Both the position numbers and the translations under genes were made by a program. From Lutibacter sp. (lineage in GTDB: Bacteria; Bacteroidota; Bacteroidia; Flavobacteriales; Flavobacteriaceae), in NCBI GenBank assembly GCA_015662775.1, contig DQTL01000208.1, positions 1-32,613 of the forward strand: DNA of 32,613 nt. The letters run 5' to 3'. The notes under the pieces are model-generated. The model made no database searches. It was not told the DNA's origin and worked only from the letters and a program-made list of their open reading frames with translations. Shown one piece after another: positions 27,162 to 32,613 of the stretch. Positions within the stretch are counted from its first letter, which is position 1, and each line of letters begins with the position of its first letter.

Positions 27162-28469
27162 ATGGATAAATTAAAACTTATAATTGCTAGAGAATACTTA
27201 AACAAGGTTAAAAATAAGACCTTTATTATCATGACATTTTTAGGTCCGCTATTAATGGTCGGAATGATTGTATTGGTCAGTTTTATTACAAAAACTAGTA
27301 TGGAGAAAAAGCGTGTTGTTTCTTATATAGATCATTCAGAACTTTTTGTGGCTGAAGATTTTGAAAATACTAAAAGCCTTGACTTTATTAATATTTCAAA
27401 TCTCGATTTAGAAACTGCTAAAAACACAATTAAAGATTCTGAACAATATGGTTTACTTTACATTCCTAAAGGTGAAACGATAGAAGAAGTTGCTTCAAAT
27501 ATTGCCTTTTATTCTTCTGAATCACCTAGTGTTGTTTTTACCGAAAAACTAGAAAGACGGTTTAATAAAAAACTAAGCAATCTAAAAATGATAGAATTAA
27601 ATATTGATACACAACAAGTTGATGCTTCTAGAATACAATCAGAATTACAATTAACCAATTTTGAAGGTGAGGAAAGTTCTAAATTTATCAACAGTATTAA
27701 ATTAGGTATTGGTTCTATTGCTGGTTATATGATTATGCTCTTTATTTTGGTTTATGGAGCAATGGTTATGCGAAGCGTGATTGAAGAAAAAACAAGTCGG
27801 ATTATTGAAATTATCGTTTCCTCTGTAAAACCTTTCCAATTAATGTTAGGAAAAGTTATAGGTACCGCTGGTGCAGGAATGACGCAATTTATTGCTTGGA
27901 GTGTGTTAATTGGTCTTTTCTATGCTTTCGTTCTTCCATTAATGGGTATCAATACAGGGTCGCAAGTCAGCCCTGAACAAATGGAAATGATGAAAGAGGT
28001 CGCAAAAGGTTCAAAAATTGAACTCATTATTCAAGAATTACGACAATTACCATTACTGACTATCATCATCTCCTTTTTTCTCTTCTTTATGGGGGGCTTT
28101 CTTTTATATAGTTCACTTTATGCTGCCATTGGAGCAGCTGTAGATAATGAAACAGATACACAACAATTTATGATGCCAATTATGATGCCTTTAATGCTGG
28201 GCATGTACATTGGTTTTGCTGTAGTTATAAATGACCCACATGGGACAATTGCAACCGTTTTTTCCATGATTCCATTTACTTCGCCAATAGTAATGATGAT
28301 GCGAATTCCAATGGGAGCACCACTTTGGCAAATAATTGTATCTTTGGTTATCCTGTTTATCACCTTTATTGGTATGATTTGGATGGCTGCAAAAATATAC
28401 AGAGTAGGAATATTAATGTACGGTAAAAAGCCTAGTTATAAGGAACTTTGGAAGTGGCTGAAATATTAA
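27162..28469 (+). CDS. ABC-2 type transporter permease (NatB-like)
   Basis: Large extracytoplasmic loop after TM1, EEKTSRIIEIIVSSVKPFQLMLGKVIG motif, multiple C-terminal TMs. Confidence 0.92.
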   Translation: MDKLKLIIAREYLNKVKNKTFIIMTFLGPLLMVGMIVLVSFITKTSMEKKRVVSYIDHSELFVAEDFENTKSLDFINISNLDLETAKNTIKDSEQYGLLYIPKGETIEEVASNIAFYSSESPSVVFTEKLERRFNKKLSNLKMIELNIDTQQVDASRIQSELQLTNFEGEESSKFINSIKLGIGSIAGYMIMLFILVYGAMVMRSVIEEKTSRIIEIIVSSVKPFQLMLGKVIGTAGAGMTQFIAWSVLIGLFYAFVLPLMGINTGSQVSPEQMEMMKEVAKGSKIELIIQELRQLPLLTIIISFFLFFMGGFLLYSSLYAAIGAAVDNETDTQQFMMPIMMPLMLGMYIGFAVVINDPHGTIATVFSMIPFTSPIVMMMRIPMGAPLWQIIVSLVILFITFIGMIWMAAKIYRVGILMYGKKPSYKELWKWLKY

Positions 28470-28623
28470 TGAGGATATGTTTATTCGTTTATTTGTTTAT
28501 TTGAATGGATCAATATATTATCAACGTTTATACAAACATCAGAGAGTAGAAATATTAATTGTGATTTTGTTTATTTACTAAACGAATAAACAAATCAACA
28601 AACAAACAAACAAACAATACTAT

Positions 28624-29787
28624 ATGAGTAGAATATTAATTATTGAAGATGAAGCGGCTATACGTCGTGTTTTAAATAAAATAATTTCTGAGGAAAGCAA
28701 ATCTTATGAAGTTTTTGAAGCTGAAGATGGTATGGCTGGTATCGACCTAATAAAAGCTAATGATTACGATTTGGTTTTATGCGATATTAAAATGCCTAAA
28801 ATGGACGGTATTGATGTCTTACAATACAGCAAGAAAATAAAACCCGAATTACCTTTTTTAATGATCTCTGGTCACGGTGATTTAGAAACTGCGGTAAATA
28901 GTATGCGAATGGGAGCTTTTGATTATATTTCGAAACCGCCTGACTTAAACCGACTTCTAAATGCAGTTCGTAATGCTTTAGATCAAAAAGAACTTGTCGT
29001 AGAAAACAAACGTCTAAAAAAGAAAGTTAGTCAGAATTATGAAATGATTGGAGACAGTAAATCCATTCAGCATATTCAAGAAATGATTGAAAAAGTGGCT
29101 CCGACCGATGCACGTGTATTGATAACTGGCTCAAACGGAACTGGCAAAGAATTAGTTGCTCATTGGTTACACCAAAAAAGCGAACGTAGCAAAGGTCCCA
29201 TGATTGAGGTCAATTGTGCTGCGATACCTTCTGAATTAATAGAAAGTGAACTCTTCGGACATAAAAAAGGATCATTTACTGGAGCTTCAAAAGATCGTAC
29301 TGGAAAGTTTGAAGCTGCCAATGGCGGAACAATTTTTTTAGATGAAATTGGTGATATGAGTCTTTCGGCTCAAGCTAAAGTACTTAGGGCTTTACAAGAA
29401 GGAAAAATACAACGTGTAGGAGATGCTAAAGATATTAGTGTCAATGTGAGAGTTTTGGCAGCCACCAATAAAAATTTAAAAGAAGAAATAAAAAACAAAA
29501 AATTTCGAGAAGATTTATACCACAGATTAGCAGTTATTTTAATTGATGTGCCTGCTTTAAATGACAGAAGAGAAGATATTCCTTTGCTAATTACTCATTT
29601 TGCAAAGAAAATAGCCAAAGAACAAGGAACTAGTGTAAAGTCTTTTAGCAACAAAGCAATAAAACTATTACAAGAGTATGATTGGACAGGAAATATTCGA
29701 GAACTTAGAAATGTCATAGAACGATTGATTATTTTAGGTGAAGAGGAAGTTTCAGAAAAAGATGTAAAATTATTTGCTAGTAAATAA
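28624..29787 (+). CDS. NtrC-like response regulator with receiver and sigma-54 AAA+ domains
   Basis: Receiver LVLCDIKMPKMDGIDVL; AAA+ GSNGTGKELVAHWLH, ESELFGHKKGSFTGA, GGTIFLDEIGDM, WTGNIRELRNVIERL. Confidence 0.95.
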   Translation: MSRILIIEDEAAIRRVLNKIISEESKSYEVFEAEDGMAGIDLIKANDYDLVLCDIKMPKMDGIDVLQYSKKIKPELPFLMISGHGDLETAVNSMRMGAFDYISKPPDLNRLLNAVRNALDQKELVVENKRLKKKVSQNYEMIGDSKSIQHIQEMIEKVAPTDARVLITGSNGTGKELVAHWLHQKSERSKGPMIEVNCAAIPSELIESELFGHKKGSFTGASKDRTGKFEAANGGTIFLDEIGDMSLSAQAKVLRALQEGKIQRVGDAKDISVNVRVLAATNKNLKEEIKNKKFREDLYHRLAVILIDVPALNDRREDIPLLITHFAKKIAKEQGTSVKSFSNKAIKLLQEYDWTGNIRELRNVIERLIILGEEEVSEKDVKLFASK

Positions 29788-29802
29788 ACAAAAAATGATA
29801 TT

Positions 29803-29976
29803 ATGAAAAAATATGAAGTCATTAAAATAAGTGAAATGTGGTCAACTAATAATTTAAGAAAAAATGTTGAAAATTTACAAAACCTTAAAACTAGTGAAGG
29901 CTATGAAATAGTTGCAGTTTCTTTTGGGATGAATTTATGGTATCTTCCTACTGCTTTTATAACTATCTGCAAATAA
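29803..29976 (+). CDS. Small 57-aa protein, possibly DUF4177-like (absent from the ORF track)
   Basis: MKKYEVIKISEMWSTNNLRKNVENLQNLKTSEGYEIVAVSFGMNLWYLPTAFITICK*; pattern MKKYEV...GYEIVAVS. Confidence 0.65.
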   Translation: MKKYEVIKISEMWSTNNLRKNVENLQNLKTSEGYEIVAVSFGMNLWYLPTAFITICK

Positions 29977-30022
29977 TACACTATAAATAGAAACCAATTT
30001 TAAAATTTACTAACAACTACAG

Positions 30023-30829
30023 ATGAAAATATTAATTATTGGTGGTGGAAACATGGGGCAAAGCTTTGCCAAAAGTTTCTTGCACAATCATATAGCAGAT
30101 GCGTCAAATTTTTCTGTTATTGAAAAAGATATTTCTAAAACTCCAGAATTAGAAGCCATAGGCATTCTCAATATTCATCAAAGCTCTGGGAAATTTATAG
30201 AAAAATTTGATTTGGTCGTTTTAGCTGTAAAACCCCAAGCCTTTCCTGCTCTTTCAAAAGAAATGAAAGATTTTATTTCTGATGAACAAGTCGTACTTTC
30301 TATCATGGCTGGTATTTCGATAGCTAATATTCAAAACAGTTTGGAAATAACAAAAGTTATTAGAGCTATGCCAAATATGGCTGCCCAAATAGGTGAAGGG
30401 ATGACCGTATTTACATCATCTGAAGAAGTAACCCGTATTGAATTAGTCACTGTTCAAAATTTACTAGAAAGTACCGGTAAAAATTTATATGTAGCCGATG
30501 AGGAATTATTAAATGTAAGCACAGCTATCTCAGGATCAGGACCTGCTTATGTTTTATACTTCATGAAAGCCATGATGGAATCTGCTGAAGAATTAGGTTT
30601 TACCATGCAACAAGCAGAAATGCTTACCTACCAAACTTTTAAAGGAATTGTAGAGTTTTTTCAAATTAGCAAAGACAGCTGTAGCGATATGATTCAAAAA
30701 GTGGCTTCTAAAGGCGGCACAACTGAAGCTGCTCTTCAAATGTTTGAAAAAGAAGCTGTAAGTAAAGCTATAAATAAAGCGATTAAAGCTGCAAACCAAA
30801 GAGCTATAGAACTAGGTGAGAATAATTAA
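30023..30829 (+). CDS. proC: Pyrroline-5-carboxylate reductase
   Basis: IIGGGNMGQSFAKSFL, VIRAMPNMAAQIGEGMTVF, ISGSGPAYVLYFMKAM, VASKGGTTEAAL. Confidence 0.97.
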   Translation: MKILIIGGGNMGQSFAKSFLHNHIADASNFSVIEKDISKTPELEAIGILNIHQSSGKFIEKFDLVVLAVKPQAFPALSKEMKDFISDEQVVLSIMAGISIANIQNSLEITKVIRAMPNMAAQIGEGMTVFTSSEEVTRIELVTVQNLLESTGKNLYVADEELLNVSTAISGSGPAYVLYFMKAMMESAEELGFTMQQAEMLTYQTFKGIVEFFQISKDSCSDMIQKVASKGGTTEAALQMFEKEAVSKAINKAIKAANQRAIELGENN

Positions 30830-31124
30830 CCTAAACTTGTTTTTCTACCTTTAAATGATATTATGCTTTATATTTTTAGTTGTAATAATCAACGAACATA
30901 AGCTGACTAAACACAAATTAGAACATCCTTCAACCAATAAATACTTAACTGTAAATCAAGAGATTATCTTTCATATATAGGATTTATAAAAAAAAAAGAG
31001 ATTTTTACAATCTACAAACAGTAATATATTCATTTTTTTTACTAATTTAGCGACAATATTGTATTTTGAAAATACATCCCCAATATTATTCTATCCCCAA
31101 AATAAAATAATATAAATAAGGGTG

Positions 31125-32613
31125 ATGAAAAAATTAAAAAACTCAAGAAAAGAAAAAATATTTTTAAAAAACATAAATTACTTAACTGTACTTCTACTAA
31201 TACTGTGTACAGTTACAACTAATTTAGTCGCACAAACTTTCACTATACCTGATAATAGATTTGAACAAAGTCTTATCGATTTAGGCATTGATTCTGATGA
31301 TACGATTGATGGTTTAGTTTCTATAGACGATGTGAGAAAAGTAACTGAATTAAATTTGTCAAATAAGAAAATCTATGATTTAACAGGTATTGAATACTTT
31401 ACCTCTCTTGTTAATTTTAACTGTTCTAAGAATAATATATCTCGCATTGATGTTTCAAAACTAAAATTCTTAGAAAAATTAAATTGTAGTTCTAATAGTA
31501 TTGCTTTTTTAGATTTAAAAAATAACCCAAGTCTACAAATATTAGCTTGTAGCAGAAATGAGCTTACAAGTTTAGATTTAAGTAAAAATTTAATCATCCG
31601 AAAGGTATCTTGTAGCAACAACCAACTCCAGTCTATAAATGCATCAGTGCCAACACTCACCTATTTAAACTTCAACAATAACAACATAGAATTCATAGAC
31701 CTCAGTAATGCAAAACATCTCAAGAAACTATCTTGCAGCAACAATAAACTTAAACAACTTGAAATTACAAATAATGAACTTTTAGAAAAGCTTGTATGTG
31801 ACAACAACCGTTTAGAAAGCCTTTCTTTAAAAAAAGCCAACAACAAAAAACTTACTTTTCTTAATGCGATTTTTAACCCAAATTTAGATTGTATAGAAGT
31901 TGATGATATCTACTATGCTGAAAGTGCAACATGGGTTATTGACAAAAAAATTGAATTTTCTTTGAGTTGCTCAACCTATATCGCTGATGAAAATTTCGAA
32001 AAAGTCTTAATCGAATTAGGATATGATATTGGCAAACCAGACAATAAAGTTCAATCTGCAGCTATTTCTGAAATAAAATCTTTGTACCTTTCAAAGAAGA
32101 ATATTAAATCGCTAAAAGGAATTGAAGGGTTTAAATCATTAGAGATTTTGCATTGTTATTCTAATAACCTAACTAGCCTTGACTTAACTAACAATAAAAA
32201 ACTAAAAGAGGTTAATTGCCAAAATAATCAATTAGCTAGTATTGATCTTGCTGGTTTAGATAAACTAGAAATTTTTATTGGGAATAAAAATTCATTATCA
32301 AATTGTAATTTTTTAAACAATATAAATTTAAAGAAAATATATGTTAGTGACAATGAGTTAACAAGTTTAAATTTAACTCAAAATAATCATTTAGAGTTAC
32401 TTAGCTGCAACAACAATAAACTAAACACTATCAGCTTTAACCCATTAAATAAAATACAGACTTTAGATCTTGACAATAATGATATTAAAGACTTAGACAC
32501 TCAATTATTACTTAAATTACGGGAACTTAATTGTGCTAATAATTCAATAAAAAATCTTGATTTAGTCAATAACTCTAATTTAATAAGTGTTTCTTGTAAC
32601 TCCAATAAATTGA
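31125..32613 (+). CDS. Secreted leucine-rich-repeat protein, truncated by window end (absent from the ORF track)
   Basis: Open in frame from the ATG at 31125 to the edge; signal sequence ...LTVLLLILCTVTTNLVAQ; repeated L..L.CS.N.L..LDLS.N units. Confidence 0.9.
   Translation, partial: MKKLKNSRKEKIFLKNINYLTVLLLILCTVTTNLVAQTFTIPDNRFEQSLIDLGIDSDDTIDGLVSIDDVRKVTELNLSNKKIYDLTGIEYFTSLVNFNCSKNNISRIDVSKLKFLEKLNCSSNSIAFLDLKNNPSLQILACSRNELTSLDLSKNLIIRKVSCSNNQLQSINASVPTLTYLNFNNNNIEFIDLSNAKHLKKLSCSNNKLKQLEITNNELLEKLVCDNNRLESLSLKKANNKKLTFLNAIFNPNLDCIEVDDIYYAESATWVIDKKIEFSLSCSTYIADENFEKVLIELGYDIGKPDNKVQSAAISEIKSLYLSKKNIKSLKGIEGFKSLEILHCYSNNLTSLDLTNNKKLKEVNCQNNQLASIDLAGLDKLEIFIGNKNSLSNCNFLNNINLKKIYVSDNELTSLNLTQNNHLELLSCNNNKLNTISFNPLNKIQTLDLDNNDIKDLDTQLLLKLRELNCANNSIKNLDLVNNSNLISVSCNSNKL

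Overview
The window looks like a Bacteroidetes (Flavobacteriia-type) chromosome segment: AT-rich, no obvious Shine-Dalgarno sequences, TAnnTTTG-like -7 boxes. Most genes are recognisable housekeeping or metabolic genes: a complete rnf electron-transport operon with an RseC-like gene (rseC-B-C-D-G-E-A), a rhodanese, glutamine synthetase, an RDD protein, a VPS10/BNR-like secreted protein, a lipobox-bearing peptide deformylase, a cupin, dnaK, DUF2853, yaaA, a CAT-like acetyltransferase, a beta-oxidation cluster (marR, fadB-like, thiolase, four-helix-bundle gene, acyl-CoA dehydrogenase), an ABC-2 exporter pair, an NtrC-like regulator, a tiny unlisted ORF, proC and a truncated leucine-rich-repeat surface protein. 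The less ordinary signal is between genes. Intra-operon spacers are filled with short tandem or palindromic repeats. These include an 11-unit AACCGAY heptamer array running up to the rnfD start, and a 25-bp motif plus heptamers that recurs upstream of the ABC permease. There is also a palindromic repeat inside the rnfB coding sequence and a composite inverted repeat filling the thiolase-fadB gap. A four-helix-bundle gene carries a 16-bp repeat at both ends. Two decayed mobile-element regions share a 28-bp terminal-repeat-like sequence: a chimeric transposase at the left edge and an RHS fragment near 13.5 kb. I see no clear defence system, CRISPR array, tRNA or rRNA. All family assignments come from reading motifs, not from searches.
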